A DNA stretch of 64,000 bases, from the NCBI RefSeq assembly GCF_000348945.1, contig NZ_AOCK01000009.1, forward strand, positions 62,001 to 126,000, written 5' to 3'. The notes beneath the pieces were generated by a model. The model searched no databases and had not been told where the DNA came from. It saw only the letters and a list, made by a program, of their open reading frames with translations. Below, piece after piece: positions 28,216 to 40,846 of the stretch. Position numbers and translations under genes: made by a program. The stretch is from Paeniglutamicibacter gangotriensis Lz1y (GTDB lineage: Bacteria > Actinomycetota > Actinomycetes > Actinomycetales > Micrococcaceae). The stretch's first letter is position 1. Each line of letters opens with the position of its first letter.

Positions 28216-30291
28216 CTAGAGGATGCCGTCCGGGTCGATGCGGATCGCCACGATCGGTTCCTTCGCGGCGCTGAAGGTGGCGCGCATGGCACGCAGAGCC
28301 GCGGTGACGGCCGGGCCTTCGGCATAGGAGAAGAACAGCAGCCAGCGGTGCTCCCCCTCTCCCTCGAGTACCGGCCCGTGCCGACGAACTTCGCCTCCGA
28401 GGTCCAGCGCGTCCATGAACTTGTCAGCGGCAGCGGCCGGTCCCCGCACCATGGCCAGGCGCACCGCCGGCGGCAGCCCTAGATCGCGTCGCTCGTCGAG
28501 TTCGGTCTGCGCGTAGGCCGCCGCATCGAAGCGCACCAACGCTCGCATCGGCTCGGTCGGGTCCCCTGCCACCACGACGGTGCCCCCGCCGGGGCGCTCC
28601 GCGGTCGCATCCCGGCCGCGAGCCAGGTGTGCGGCGCCCATCCAGCGGTTCAGCACCTCCTCGCCGGTGCGCAGCCCTTCGCGGGACAGCATCCGGTCCC
28701 CGTCCAGCAGCAGCACCGCGGCATAACCGTTGGCTGCCACGGGTTCGGCACCGGGGGTTGCCACCACGAGTGCCGGAGTGTCCGGGACGGTGTGCAGCGG
28801 CTTGGCCCCTGTGGCGGCAACCACCTTGATGTTGGGGAACGCGCGGCCCAGTTCCTCGGCCGTGCGGTCGGCCCCGATGGATGAGGCGCGCAAGCGCATG
28901 AATCCGCACTCCACGCAGTTCCAATCGTGGGCCACCAGCCCGCACCAGCCGCAGGCCGGTGCCCCGCGGGCGTCGCCCAGGGCCAGCGGCCCGTTGCAGG
29001 TGGTGCAGCGAGCCGGGGTACGGCAGCGTTCGCAGCGCAGCGCGGGCATGAACCCGGTCCGGGCTACCTGCACCAGCACCGGGCCGTGCGCCAGCGCCGC
29101 CTTGGCCTCGCGCCAGGCCGCGGCGGGGAGCCGGGCGGCATGCAGCAGCGGATCGCGCTCCGCCTCGAATTCGTCGGAGGCGGCAATAACCCGCGGTGCG
29201 TTCGCACGCAGCAGGCTGCGGTCGGCACCCAACTCGTGGGCCCAGCCACTGCGCACCAACCGTTGGGCCTCGGCGCTGCGCCCGGGGGCGACAAGCAGCA
29301 TCCCGGCATTTTCGATGCCGCAGCGCAGCAGCAGCACCTCGCGGGCGTGGTGGTAGGGAGCACGCGGTTCGGCGTGGGAATTATCCGCATCGTCCCAGAT
29401 GATCACCAAGCCCAGGTCTTTGACCGGGGCGAAGGCGGCATTGCGGGTACCCACGACCAGCTGGCTCTGCCCTCGGGCCACGCGCAGGAAGTTCCGGTAG
29501 CGCGGGGTGGCCCCGTCTTCGGCGGTGAGCCGTGCGTAGGCCTCGGGGCCGAGACGTTCGTCAAGGGTGGAGGTCAACCGGGCCAGGTCACGGGCGTCGG
29601 GCACCACGATGAGTACCCCGCGCCCGGAGGCCAGCGCCTGTTCGGCGGCCTGGAGCAGCAGCGCGGGCCAGTCCCCCGGCCTGTTGGGCACCGCGGAGAG
29701 CACCGCGCGCGGGGATTCGCCGTTGCGCAGCAGCCGGGCGTAGTCCGCGCCGCCGTGGTATTCGGCCAGCAGTGCGTCCTCGGGCACCGGCGCGGGGCGC
29801 GCCAGGGGCACATCATCGACGGCCTCGACGCTGCCTTTTTCCAGAGCACCGTCGCTGTCCGTGGCCTTCTGGGTTTCCATCCGTGCCATGCGGGCCGGGA
29901 CGGCGGAGCGCAACACGTCCCATACCCCGCCGGCATAGCGTTCGGCCACGGCCCGGGCCACGGCAAGAACCGGTGCGGAGAGCACAATTTCTGGAGAGAT
30001 CACGCTGCGCAGCGGTTGCAGTTTCAGGCCGGGCTCGGAATGTTCGAGTCGCTCGGTAAGGAAACCTGCCAGTTCCTGTCCGCCGAAGCGCACCTTCACC
30101 CGGACCCCGGGTTGTGCCATGGCGTCGAGCTCGGTCGGGACCAGATAGTCGAACGGGCGGTCCAGGTGCGGGACGGCTGAGTCGATCACGACCCGGGCCA
30201 CCGGCAATTCGCTGGCCATATTCGGTATTCCGGGTAGCGGGGTGGATAGATCAAAGCCGGACAACAAGGAGGGCTGGACCGACTCGGTCAT
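28216..30291 (-). CDS. priA: actinobacterial PriA-like primosomal protein without ATPase motifs
   Basis: PriA reloads the replisome at stalled forks. This 691-residue protein keeps the N-terminal DNA 3'-end-binding domain (about 20-120: VVIDSAVPHLDRPFDYLVP, VRVKVRFGGQELAGF) and cysteine clusters for zinc (about 400-440: CERCRTPARCTTCNGP, CGWCGLV, CVECGF). The helicase core has lost its ATPase signature: there is no GxxGxGKT loop (the region reads AVLSAVPNRPGDWPALLL), and the DEAH box is replaced by IIWDDADN. Actinobacterial PriA proteins commonly show this loss and may act as a non-helicase scaffold. ATG 30291 has GGAGG 8 bases upstream. Confidence 0.9.
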   Translation of the reverse strand: MTESVQPSLLSGFDLSTPLPGIPNMASELPVARVVIDSAVPHLDRPFDYLVPTELDAMAQPGVRVKVRFGGQELAGFLTERLEHSEPGLKLQPLRSVISPEIVLSAPVLAVARAVAERYAGGVWDVLRSAVPARMARMETQKATDSDGALEKGSVEAVDDVPLARPAPVPEDALLAEYHGGADYARLLRNGESPRAVLSAVPNRPGDWPALLLQAAEQALASGRGVLIVVPDARDLARLTSTLDERLGPEAYARLTAEDGATPRYRNFLRVARGQSQLVVGTRNAAFAPVKDLGLVIIWDDADNSHAEPRAPYHHAREVLLLRCGIENAGMLLVAPGRSAEAQRLVRSGWAHELGADRSLLRANAPRVIAASDEFEAERDPLLHAARLPAAAWREAKAALAHGPVLVQVARTGFMPALRCERCRTPARCTTCNGPLALGDARGAPACGWCGLVAHDWNCVECGFMRLRASSIGADRTAEELGRAFPNIKVVAATGAKPLHTVPDTPALVVATPGAEPVAANGYAAVLLLDGDRMLSREGLRTGEEVLNRWMGAAHLARGRDATAERPGGGTVVVAGDPTEPMRALVRFDAAAYAQTELDERRDLGLPPAVRLAMVRGPAAAADKFMDALDLGGEVRRHGPVLEGEGEHRWLLFFSYAEGPAVTAALRAMRATFSAAKEPIVAIRIDPDGIL

Positions 30292-30479
30292 GCACCACAC
30301 CTCCCCCTGAACTCCTTGAGAAATACCTTACCGGCCGCGGTCCTCTGGCAGCTGGCGGTACGGCAAACCGCTGAGCCCCGGATCAGCGCCGTGGGCCTGA
30401 TGGCTCACGGAGCGCCTCGTTCAGCTGCCGAAGTCACAGTACCCGGCGAGACTGACACTTTGCGGCAACTGCAGTGGCT

Positions 30480-31685
30480 CTAGGCGCCGAAGTAGGCCTT
30501 CAGCGCGTCAACCCGGTCCAGGTTCTCCCAGGTGAAGTCGGCGTCTTCGCGGCCGAAGTGACCGTGTGCTGCGGTCTTCTGGTAGATCGGGCGCTTGAGG
30601 TCCAGGTCCTCGATGATGCCCAGCGGGCGCAGATCGAAGACCTCGTTGATGGCAGCGGTGATCCTCACCGGATCCACGGTCTCGGTGCCGAAGGTCTCCA
30701 CGTACAGGCCCACGGGCCGTGCCACGCCGATGGCGTAGGCGATCTGAACTTCGACGCGACGGGCCAAGCCGGCGGCCACCACGTTCTTGGCGACCCAACG
30801 CATGGCGTAAGCGGCCGAGCGGTCGACCTTGGAGGGATCCTTGCCGGAGAAGGCACCACCACCGTGCCGGGCGAACCCGCCGTAGGTGTCAACGATGATC
30901 TTGCGTCCGGTCAGCCCGGCGTCTCCAACCGGTCCACCGATGATGAACGGGCCCGAGGGGTTCAAGATGATGCGGGTTTCGGAGGTGTCCAGCCCGGTCC
31001 CGGCAAGCACCGGCTTAACAACCTCTTCCAGCAGGCCATCGAGCAGGTCAGGGAAGGCGAATTCGGAGGCGTGCTGCGAGGAGACCACGATGGTTTCAAC
31101 GGACACCGGGGTATCCCCGTCGTAGCCGACGGTCACCTGGGTCTTGCCATCCGGGCGCAACAGCGAAAGCGTGCCGTTCTTGCGGACGGCGGTGAGGCGC
31201 TCGGAGAGCCGGTGCGCCAAGTGGATCGGGGTAGGCATCAGGGTCGCGGTCTCGTCCGAGGCGTAGCCGAACATCAGCCCCTGGTCTCCGGCGCCCTGCG
31301 CATCGCGAGGGTCAACGGCGGTGCCCTCGCGGACCTCCAGCGAGTTGAAAACGCCGTCGGAGATCTCCTGGGACTGCTGCCCGATGGATACCAAGACGCC
31401 GCAGCGCGCTCCGTCGAAGCCGTTGGCCGAGGAGTCGTAACCGATGTCCAGGATGGTGCGGCGCACGATCTCCGGGATCTCCACATAGCCGTTGGTCGTC
31501 ACCTCGCCTGCCACATGCACCAGGCCTGTGGTGGTCAGGGTCTCCACGGCAACCCGGGAGTTCGGATCCTGTGCCAACATGGCATCGAGAATGGCATCGG
31601 AGATCTGGTCACAGATCTTGTCCGGGTGGCCCTCCGTAACCGATTCGGAGGTGAAGAGGCGAAGCTGCGGGGATTCTAAAGTCAC
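30480..31685 (-). CDS. metK: S-adenosylmethionine synthetase
   Basis: MetK makes S-adenosylmethionine from methionine and ATP. The 401-residue protein starts at GTG 31685 and carries [20 protein letters not shown] (about residue 15), the signature [12 protein letters not shown] (about 125), the catalytic-loop region and [19 protein letters not shown] (about 265), the ATP-binding P-loop-like motif. It lies downstream of coaBC and upstream of priA, with gaps of 161 and 188 bases. No SAM riboswitch is apparent upstream. Confidence 0.97.
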   Translation of the reverse strand: MTLESPQLRLFTSESVTEGHPDKICDQISDAILDAMLAQDPNSRVAVETLTTTGLVHVAGEVTTNGYVEIPEIVRRTILDIGYDSSANGFDGARCGVLVSIGQQSQEISDGVFNSLEVREGTAVDPRDAQGAGDQGLMFGYASDETATLMPTPIHLAHRLSERLTAVRKNGTLSLLRPDGKTQVTVGYDGDTPVSVETIVVSSQHASEFAFPDLLDGLLEEVVKPVLAGTGLDTSETRIILNPSGPFIIGGPVGDAGLTGRKIIVDTYGGFARHGGGAFSGKDPSKVDRSAAYAMRWVAKNVVAAGLARRVEVQIAYAIGVARPVGLYVETFGTETVDPVRITAAINEVFDLRPLGIIEDLDLKRPIYQKTAAHGHFGREDADFTWENLDRVDALKAYFGA

Positions 31686-31846
31686 CCAGCCACTCTACCG
31701 GTAAGTTGGCGCCCCGTCGGCTTCGCGCGCGGGCCTCGTCATCTACCCATGCGCGGGGTACTTCGTGGCGATGTGCGGTGCCCTGCGGCATCCGGAAAAA
31801 CCTGCGTGATCAACATCTCCGCCGGACGGTACCAACCCGCTTGGGG

Positions 31847-33175
31847 CTAGGCCCGGCCGGCCCGCAGCGCCACGGCGACCGAATCAATAACCGAGGCCGC
31901 AACCTCGTCCTTGGAACCGGCGGCGTGCACCGCGTCGGAGCCGTCGGCAAAGAGGATGGTCACGGTGTTTTTGTCGGTCCCGAAGGTCAGATTCTCCCCG
32001 ACCTCGTTGACAACCAGCATTTCGCAGCCCTTGCGGGCCAGCTTCGCGGCGCCATATTCAAGCACGCTTGAATCCGCGTCCCCGGTCTCGGCGGCAAAGC
32101 CCACCACCAGCGGCGGTAGGTCCCCGGCCGGGCCCTCTGCCGCACGCTCGGCGATCAGCATGGCCAGGATGTCGGGATTGCGCACCAAGGTGATCACCGG
32201 GTCAGCGCGGTCGTCGGACTTCTTGATCTTCGAATCCAGGTACTCGGCAGGACGGAAGTCGGCCACCGCTGCGCTCATGATCAACACGTCGGCACCGCGG
32301 GCCGCCGTGGTGACCGCTTGCTGCAACTGCTCGGCGGTTGATGCGGTGCTGAGTTCCACACCGGCCGGGGCGGGCAAATCCATGTGGGCGGCGATGAACC
32401 GGACGGTGGCACCGGCAGCCAGCGCCGCTTTGGCCAGGGCGATGCCCTGCCGGCCCGAGGACCTGTTGCCCAGATAGCGCACGGGGTCCAGCGGTTCGCG
32501 GGTGCCACCGGCGGAGACAGCGATGATCTTCCCGGCCAACGGGCCTGCAGTCTGCGTGCTGGACACATCGCCCTTGACCGACGCGTCGCGTCCAGTGTCA
32601 CCCGAGTTGTGCTCAAGATACGAAGTGATCGCCGCGAAGATATCCTCGGGTTCGGGGAATCGTCCGGCCCCGGAGTCCTTGCCCGTGAGCCTGCCCACGG
32701 CAGGTTCGATCACGTGCACACCGCGGGCTCGTAGCGTGGCGACATTGGCTCGGGTGGCGGGGTGCTCCCACATTTCGGTGTGCATGGCCGGAGCCATCAC
32801 TACCGGGGCTCCGGTAGCCAGCAGGGTGCCGGTGAGCAGGTCGTTGGCCATGCCCGCCGCGGCCCGCGCCATCACGTCCGCGGTGGCCGGAGCGATCACC
32901 ACCAGGTCTGCTTCCTGGCCCAGGCGAACGTGGTTAACCGTGTCTACTGCCTCGAAGACCGAGGTGCGCACCGGGCGCCCGCTCAACGCCTCCCAGGTCG
33001 CAAGGCCGACAAATTCAAGCGAGGCGGCTGTGGGAATGACATCGACCTGATGCCCCGCCTCTTTAAACAGCCGTAGCAGCAAAGCTGCCTTGTAGACGGC
33101 GATCCCTGCGGATACACCTAGGACAATGCGCTTCACTGCTACCACCGATGCGTTAGTGCGCGGCGCCGAAGCCAT
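31847..33175 (-). CDS. coaBC: bifunctional phosphopantothenoylcysteine decarboxylase/synthase
   Basis: CoaBC joins phosphopantothenate to cysteine (CoaB, C-terminal) and decarboxylates the product (CoaC, N-terminal) in coenzyme A synthesis. The N-terminal flavin domain shows GVSAGIAVYKAALLLR, the active-site His region TVNHVRLG and PAMHTEMW (about 125). The C-terminal CTP-dependent domain has AVSAGGTREPLDPVRYLGNRSSG (about 220). The usual E. coli active-site Cys motif of CoaC is not seen; the matching place reads TGKDSGAGRFPEP. Length is 442 from ATG 33175, or 429 from GTG 33136; the ribosome binding site is unclear for both. Confidence 0.95.
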   Translation of the reverse strand: MASAPRTNASVVAVKRIVLGVSAGIAVYKAALLLRLFKEAGHQVDVIPTAASLEFVGLATWEALSGRPVRTSVFEAVDTVNHVRLGQEADLVVIAPATADVMARAAAGMANDLLTGTLLATGAPVVMAPAMHTEMWEHPATRANVATLRARGVHVIEPAVGRLTGKDSGAGRFPEPEDIFAAITSYLEHNSGDTGRDASVKGDVSSTQTAGPLAGKIIAVSAGGTREPLDPVRYLGNRSSGRQGIALAKAALAAGATVRFIAAHMDLPAPAGVELSTASTAEQLQQAVTTAARGADVLIMSAAVADFRPAEYLDSKIKKSDDRADPVITLVRNPDILAMLIAERAAEGPAGDLPPLVVGFAAETGDADSSVLEYGAAKLARKGCEMLVVNEVGENLTFGTDKNTVTILFADGSDAVHAAGSKDEVAASVIDSVAVALRAGRA

Positions 33176-33244
33176 TCAATCCGTGAAGGACCGAATGCTT
33201 TGTGCGCCGGCACCGGCGCGTCGAAAACGTTTGCGACCGAGTAA

Positions 33245-33508
33245 TTACTCGGCTACTTCCTCGATCTTCGTGACGCTGAGCAGGCCATCATTGATTTCGC
33301 GCAGTGCGATGGACAACGGCTTCTCGTTCAGGCGGGTGTCGACCAGCGGGCCAACGTACTCGAAGAGGCCCTCGTGCAGCTGGGCGTAGTACGCGTTGAT
33401 CTGGCGTGCACGCTTGGCGGAGTTGATCACCAATGCGTACTTCGAATCGGTGGTGGTCAGCAGCGAGTCGATGGACGGGCTGATGATGCCTTCAAGGTTC
33501 GTGTTCAC
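33245..33508 (-). CDS. rpoZ: RNA polymerase omega subunit
   Basis: The 87-residue omega subunit helps assemble RNA polymerase by holding the beta-prime subunit. It has [31 protein letters not shown] near the N-terminus, the conserved omega core, and a C-terminal segment ending [10 protein letters not shown]. The start is GTG 33508, with GGAGG 4 bases upstream. It lies between gmk and coaBC, the conserved actinobacterial order. Confidence 0.95.
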   Translation of the reverse strand: MNTNLEGIISPSIDSLLTTTDSKYALVINSAKRARQINAYYAQLHEGLFEYVGPLVDTRLNEKPLSIALREINDGLLSVTKIEEVAE

Positions 33509-33618
33509 GAAGCCTCCAAATAACTAGTTGGTGGATCAAGAGGTACTGGTACTGCACCCGCCTATCCCCCTGAATATCCGGCGCAGCAGGGGGTTGGACA
33601 GGTCTTGCCTAAAGTTCT

Positions 33619-34197
33619 TTAGCGAGCGTGCGGAGTGAGCCCCATCAGGGTCACAAGCTCGTCGGACGCCCGCGAAATCTCGTCGTTAACGATCGTCACG
33701 TCAAATTCCGCTTCGGCAGCCAACTCCAGTTTAGCTGTTTCCAGCCGCCGCTGCTGCTCCTCGGGAGTTTCAGTGCCGCGGCCCACAAGCCGGCGCACCA
33801 ATTCATCCCAGCTAGGAGGAGCCAGGAAGACGAATTTCGCGTCCGGCAAATTTTCTTTAACCTGCCGAGCACCTTGCAAATCGATCTCCAGCAGCACACG
33901 CTTGCCAGCATCAACGGCTTCCTGAACCTTGGTCCGGATGGTGCCGTAGCTGTTCTGCCCGTGCACCACCGCCCATTCGAGCATTTGGCCGCTTTCAACA
34001 AGCTCACCAAACTTTTCCGGGCCCACGAAGAAGTAATGTACTCCGTCAGCCTCGCCCGGACGCGGGTTGCGCGTGGTGGCCGAAACCGACAGCCACACTT
34101 CCGGGTAGTGATCTCGGATGTAGGTCGAGATCGTTCCCTTCCCTACGGCCGTTGGACCGGCGAGGACTGTAACCGTTGGGTGGGGGCTAACCGTCAT
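33619..34197 (-). CDS. gmk: guanylate kinase
   Basis: Guanylate kinase converts GMP and ATP to GDP and ADP. The 192-residue protein has the P-loop VLAGPTAVGKGTIS (about residue 11), the GMP-binding segment SVSATTRNPRPGEADGVHYFF (about 37-57), and LLEIDLQGARQVKE (about 100). It sits 11 bases after mihF and 110 bases before rpoZ. Confidence 0.97.
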   Translation of the reverse strand: MTVSPHPTVTVLAGPTAVGKGTISTYIRDHYPEVWLSVSATTRNPRPGEADGVHYFFVGPEKFGELVESGQMLEWAVVHGQNSYGTIRTKVQEAVDAGKRVLLEIDLQGARQVKENLPDAKFVFLAPPSWDELVRRLVGRGTETPEEQQRRLETAKLELAAEAEFDVTIVNDEISRASDELVTLMGLTPHAR

Positions 34198-34208
34198 GGT
34201 GTGCGTCG

Positions 34209-34544
34209 TTACTCTTTCACTTTGGGTGGCGATTGCTGGAAATGATCCACCAATGCGATGCGCTGTTTGCGCCCCAGCCCGCGCAGGCGCCGACTGGGTG
34301 AAATGCCTAGTCTATCGATAAGCGTGTGCGCCCGGATTTCACCGACGCCCGGAACGGACTCCAGCAGGTCCATGACCCGCAGCCGTCCGATGGCTTCGTC
34401 GTTGGGCACCAGGTCCAGCAGCTCGGTGATGCTCAGCTTGCCGGCACCGAACTGATTCTTGATTTCGGCACGCCGTGTGCGTGCCGCCAACGCCTTGGCC
34501 CGTGCGCGAATACGGTCCTCGTCAGAGAGTTCTCGAAGTACCAT
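34209..34544 (-). CDS. mihF: actinobacterial integration host factor (mIHF)
   Basis: mIHF is a nucleoid DNA-binding protein of actinobacteria unrelated to E. coli IHF. The 111-residue form starts MVLRELSDEDRIRARAKALA, continues with a basic helical arm ARTRRAEIKNQF, and ends with the helix-two-turn-helix region VPGVGEIRAHTLIDRLGISPSRRLRGLG that binds DNA. ATG 34544 matches family start and length; an in-frame ATG at 34568 is possible. The frame extends to 34613, but a predicted promoter at 34603-34631 would put transcription start near 34596, excluding the longest version. gmk follows 11 bases later. Confidence 0.93.
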   Translation of the reverse strand: MVLRELSDEDRIRARAKALAARTRRAEIKNQFGAGKLSITELLDLVPNDEAIGRLRVMDLLESVPGVGEIRAHTLIDRLGISPSRRLRGLGRKQRIALVDHFQQSPPKVKE

Positions 34545-34602
34545 TCCTTTTGCCGCCAATCCATCCATAGGGTCCAGCACCAGGGCAAACAGCCCTGAAC
34601 CG

Positions 34603-34631
34603 AAGATAACCAATCAGAGGCCCCGATGCAA
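34603..34631 (-). promoter_or_regulatory. promoter for mihF
   Basis: On the minus strand TTGCAT (-35, 34631-34626) and TATCTT (-10, 34608-34603) are separated by exactly 17 bases, fitting a housekeeping sigma factor. The start would lie near 34596, about 50 bases before mihF ATG 34544. The rest of 34545-34909 has no gene. Confidence 0.6.
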
Positions 34632-34822
34632 TGGGTAATCGCACTGTGGCTACCACAAATGCGTTAACAACGAGAAAATTCGTGTCATTTGGGCTCAAAC
34701 GGGTCCGCGAGTGTAAGCAAGATCATCCGAACGATCCGCACCGACACCGGTTCCCGCCCCCACATGCAACGATAGGTCGGCCGCCGGCACGGGGCCGAAA
34801 AACTTGGCGCCCGTGAGACAAC

Positions 34823-34872
34823 GATGATGCCCCCCGGCCCGCACCTTTGGGGTACGGACCGGGGGCATCATC
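34823..34872 (-). terminator. strong terminator after pyrF
   Basis: GATGATGC with a following C-run pairs with a G-run and GCATCATC, making a long hairpin of about 18 pairs with a short internal irregularity, 38 bases after the pyrF stop. It closes the pyrimidine operon. Confidence 0.75.
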
Positions 34873-34909
34873 ACAGCTGGTTGGACCAACGGCCCCGCGC
34901 TACCCGATG

Positions 34910-35765
34910 TTAGAGCAGCGAGTCGCGTGTTGCCTCGGCGGCACCGCGCAAGGCTGCAGCATCCGGGCCGGCCTTGAGCACGTCTCGGCTCGAGGTGCCC
35001 AGCACCTGCGGCCAAAAGGCCCCGAAGGAGGCCTTCATATCGGCACCCGTGGCGCCCTGGGCACCGAGGCCCGGGGCCAAAATCGGTGCAGCGGTCGAGG
35101 CTAAGTCAATACCCAACTTCTCCAGTGCACCGCCAACCGTGGCACCGATGACCAAACCGGTGGAACCGAAGGGACGGGCCCCTGCGTTCTCCGCACCCAC
35201 GGCGTCGGTGATGCCCTTGGCCACGGATCCGGCGCCTCCGACATGCTGCACCGAAGCCCCCTCCGGGTTGGAGGTCAGCCCCAGCACAAACACGCCGCGG
35301 CCGGTGAAAGCAGCACGGTCCAGGGCCGGTCGCAGCGATTCATAGCCCAGGTACGGGCTCAGCGTCACCGCATCGGCGGCCAACACACTGCCCTCCCCCA
35401 GCCAGGCATCCGCGTAGGCGGCCATGGTGGAGCCGATGTCCCCGCGCTTGGCGTCGGCGATGGATAGCGTGTGCCCCGCAGCGCATAGTGCCAGGGTTTC
35501 CTCCAGCACCGCCAGCCCGCGCGAGCCGTGACGCTCGTAGAGCGCCACCTGCGGCTTGAGCGCCGCCACGCGTCCGGCCAGTGCCTCCACGACCGTCAGG
35601 GAGAAGCTACGCAGGCCATGCACATCGTCCGACAGGCCCCACGCGGCCAGCAGGCCCGGGTGCGGGTCGATGCCCACGCACAGCGGACCGTGCTCGGCCA
35701 TTGCCGAGGCCAGCCGCTGTCCGAAGGCCGGGCGCCGGGTGGCACGGGCGGCGCGTGCCTCCGCG

Positions 35766-35773
<8 letters not shown>
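34910..35773 (-). CDS. pyrF: orotidine-5'-phosphate decarboxylase (long type)
   Basis: PyrF decarboxylates OMP to UMP, the last step of the de novo pathway. The 287-residue protein is the long subfamily found in actinobacteria, with [15 protein letters not shown] (about 30), the catalytic Asp-Lys-Asp region [14 protein letters not shown] (about 104) and a late phosphate-binding segment APGLGAQGA (about 235). Its start overlaps the carB 3' end by 8 bases, indicating translational coupling at the end of the operon. A strong terminator follows. Confidence 0.95.
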
Positions 35774-39092
<3,319 letters not shown>

Positions 39093-40292
39093 TTACTTCT
39101 CTCCCTGAGTGGAATCTGTGGTGGTTGCGGCGGTGTTCTTGGCCGCGGCCATGTTGGTGATGAACCTGTCGAACAGGTGCGAGGCGTCGTGCGGCCCGGA
39201 GGCTGCCTCGGGGTGGTACTGCACCGAGAATGCCGGGATGTCCAGGCAGTACAGTCCCTCCACGACACCGTCGTTCAGCGAAATGTGGGACACCTCGACG
39301 CGGCCGAAGCGATCCAGCGGGGCGTTTGCCGCGCCTTCGCGCGGTGCATCGACGGCGAAACCGTGGTTCTGGCTGGTGATCTCCACCTTGCCGGTGGCCT
39401 TGTCCAGCACCGGCTGGTTGATGCCGCGGTGTCCGAAGCGCAGCTTGTAGGTCCCGTAGCCCAGGGCGCGGCCCAAGATCTGGTTGCCGAAGCAGATGCC
39501 GAAGTACGGGATCTTCGCGTCAAGCACCTGACGGACCAGTTCCACCTGGACGGTGGCGGTGGCCGGGTCGCCGGGACCGTTGGAGAAGAACACGCCGTGC
39601 GCGCCGGTGGCGGTGACGTCTTCGAAGCTGGCATCGTGCGGGAGCACGTGTACCCGCACCCCGCGCTCGGCGAAGCGGTGCGGGGTCATCGCCTTCATGC
39701 CCAGGTCGATGGCCGCGACGGTGTACTTGACCTCGCCGTCAAAACCATGATCAGCCGGCTCCACGATGTAGGCCTGCTTGGTGGAGACCAGCGCCGAGAG
39801 GTTTGCACCCTCCATCGAGGGCTGCTCGTTGACCGACTTCACCAGCTCTTCGATCGGGGCGGTGGCTGCTTCTCCGGAGAAGATCCCGGACTTCATGGCC
39901 CCGGCCTCACGCAGGTGGCGGGTCAGCGCACGGGTGTCAACCTGCTGGATGCCCACCACGTCGCCGTTGATGAGTTCCTCGTCGAGGGTGCGCTGCGCAC
40001 GCCAGTTCGAGGGGATGCGGGCGGCCTCGCGGACCACGTAACCGGCGGCCCAGATGCGTGAGGATTCGGCGTCTTCGTCGTTGACCCCGGTGTTGCCGAT
40101 GTGCGGGAAAGTCTGCACGATGATTTGGCCGGCGTAGGACGGGTCGGTGAGGGTCTCCTGGTAGCCGGACATGCCGGTGGAGAACACTGCCTCGCCCAGG
40201 GCCGTGCCGATTGCGCCGTAGCTACGGCCGCGGAAAACCCGTCCGTCTTCGAGCACCAAGAGGGCTTGCTCGGTTCTCTGTACTGCTGTCAC
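39093..40292 (-). CDS. carA: carbamoyl-phosphate synthase small subunit
   Basis: CarA is the glutamine amidotransferase subunit that supplies ammonia to CarB. The 399-residue protein has an N-terminal CPSase-small domain (about 1-150: [25 protein letters not shown]) and a C-terminal class I glutaminase domain with the nucleophile elbow [16 protein letters not shown] (about 268, Cys active) and the His-Glu pair near [12 protein letters not shown] (about 355). The GTG start at 40292 overlaps the stop of the upstream PH-like gene as GTGA; its own stop abuts carB. Confidence 0.97.
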   Translation of the reverse strand: MTAVQRTEQALLVLEDGRVFRGRSYGAIGTALGEAVFSTGMSGYQETLTDPSYAGQIIVQTFPHIGNTGVNDEDAESSRIWAAGYVVREAARIPSNWRAQRTLDEELINGDVVGIQQVDTRALTRHLREAGAMKSGIFSGEAATAPIEELVKSVNEQPSMEGANLSALVSTKQAYIVEPADHGFDGEVKYTVAAIDLGMKAMTPHRFAERGVRVHVLPHDASFEDVTATGAHGVFFSNGPGDPATATVQVELVRQVLDAKIPYFGICFGNQILGRALGYGTYKLRFGHRGINQPVLDKATGKVEITSQNHGFAVDAPREGAANAPLDRFGRVEVSHISLNDGVVEGLYCLDIPAFSVQYHPEAASGPHDASHLFDRFITNMAAAKNTAATTTDSTQGEK

Positions 40293-40846
40293 TGGTTTTC
40301 CTTTGTTTCGGCGGGTGGTTGCGTGTCGTTGGTTCCGGTGCCTGCCAGCGCGGCGATGCGCGCGGTGAGCTCCGGGAGTTCTTGGTGGTAGCGCGGGCGG
40401 AATCCGGTGTCGACGGCTTGGTCTCCCAGCATCCAGCCGATCACCAGCAGGCCGTCCTTCTCCACGAATTTTCCGGCCATGCCGCTGGAGCGCGAGACCC
40501 CGGTGAGGTCCTCGGCGGGGATGAACAGATCCGGTGCCCCGTGCCGGCCCACCAGCACGCCTGCGGCGTGGATGGATAGTTCGGCGTTGGTGCGGATGCC
40601 CAGGCGGTGCGCGGCGATCCTATCGAGCCAGTCTCCCGCGGTGGTGGTGCACACGTACACGCCCTCGCAGGGTTCGCCCAATGTCGCTCCCAGGGCGGGC
40701 GCCCCGGAGTCGTCCAGCGGAACCGGGCTCGGGGCCGGCACCTCTGACTGCCGGCGCAGGCGGTTGCGCCAGCCCAGCAGGATCAGGGACACCAGCAGCA
40801 CGATGACCGCCAGGGTGATCAGGATCGCTGAGGTATATTCACCCAT
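40289..40846 (-). CDS. membrane-anchored PH-like protein of the pyrimidine operon
   Basis: The 185-residue protein begins [25 protein letters not shown], a single membrane helix (about 6-27), followed by RNRLRR, a positive-inside stop. A compact domain (about 60-160: [44 protein letters not shown]) resembles the PH-like proteins found between pyrC and carA in related actinobacteria. Its start overlaps the pyrC stop (TAATG) and its stop overlaps carA (GTGA), so it is translated as part of the operon. No biochemical role is known to me; it may tether or regulate the pathway at the membrane. Confidence 0.85.
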   Translation of the reverse strand: MGEYTSAILITLAVIVLLVSLILLGWRNRLRRQSEVPAPSPVPLDDSGAPALGATLGEPCEGVYVCTTTAGDWLDRIAAHRLGIRTNAELSIHAAGVLVGRHGAPDLFIPAEDLTGVSRSSGMAGKFVEKDGLLVIGWMLGDQAVDTGFRPRYHQELPELTARIAALAGTGTNDTQPPAETKENQ

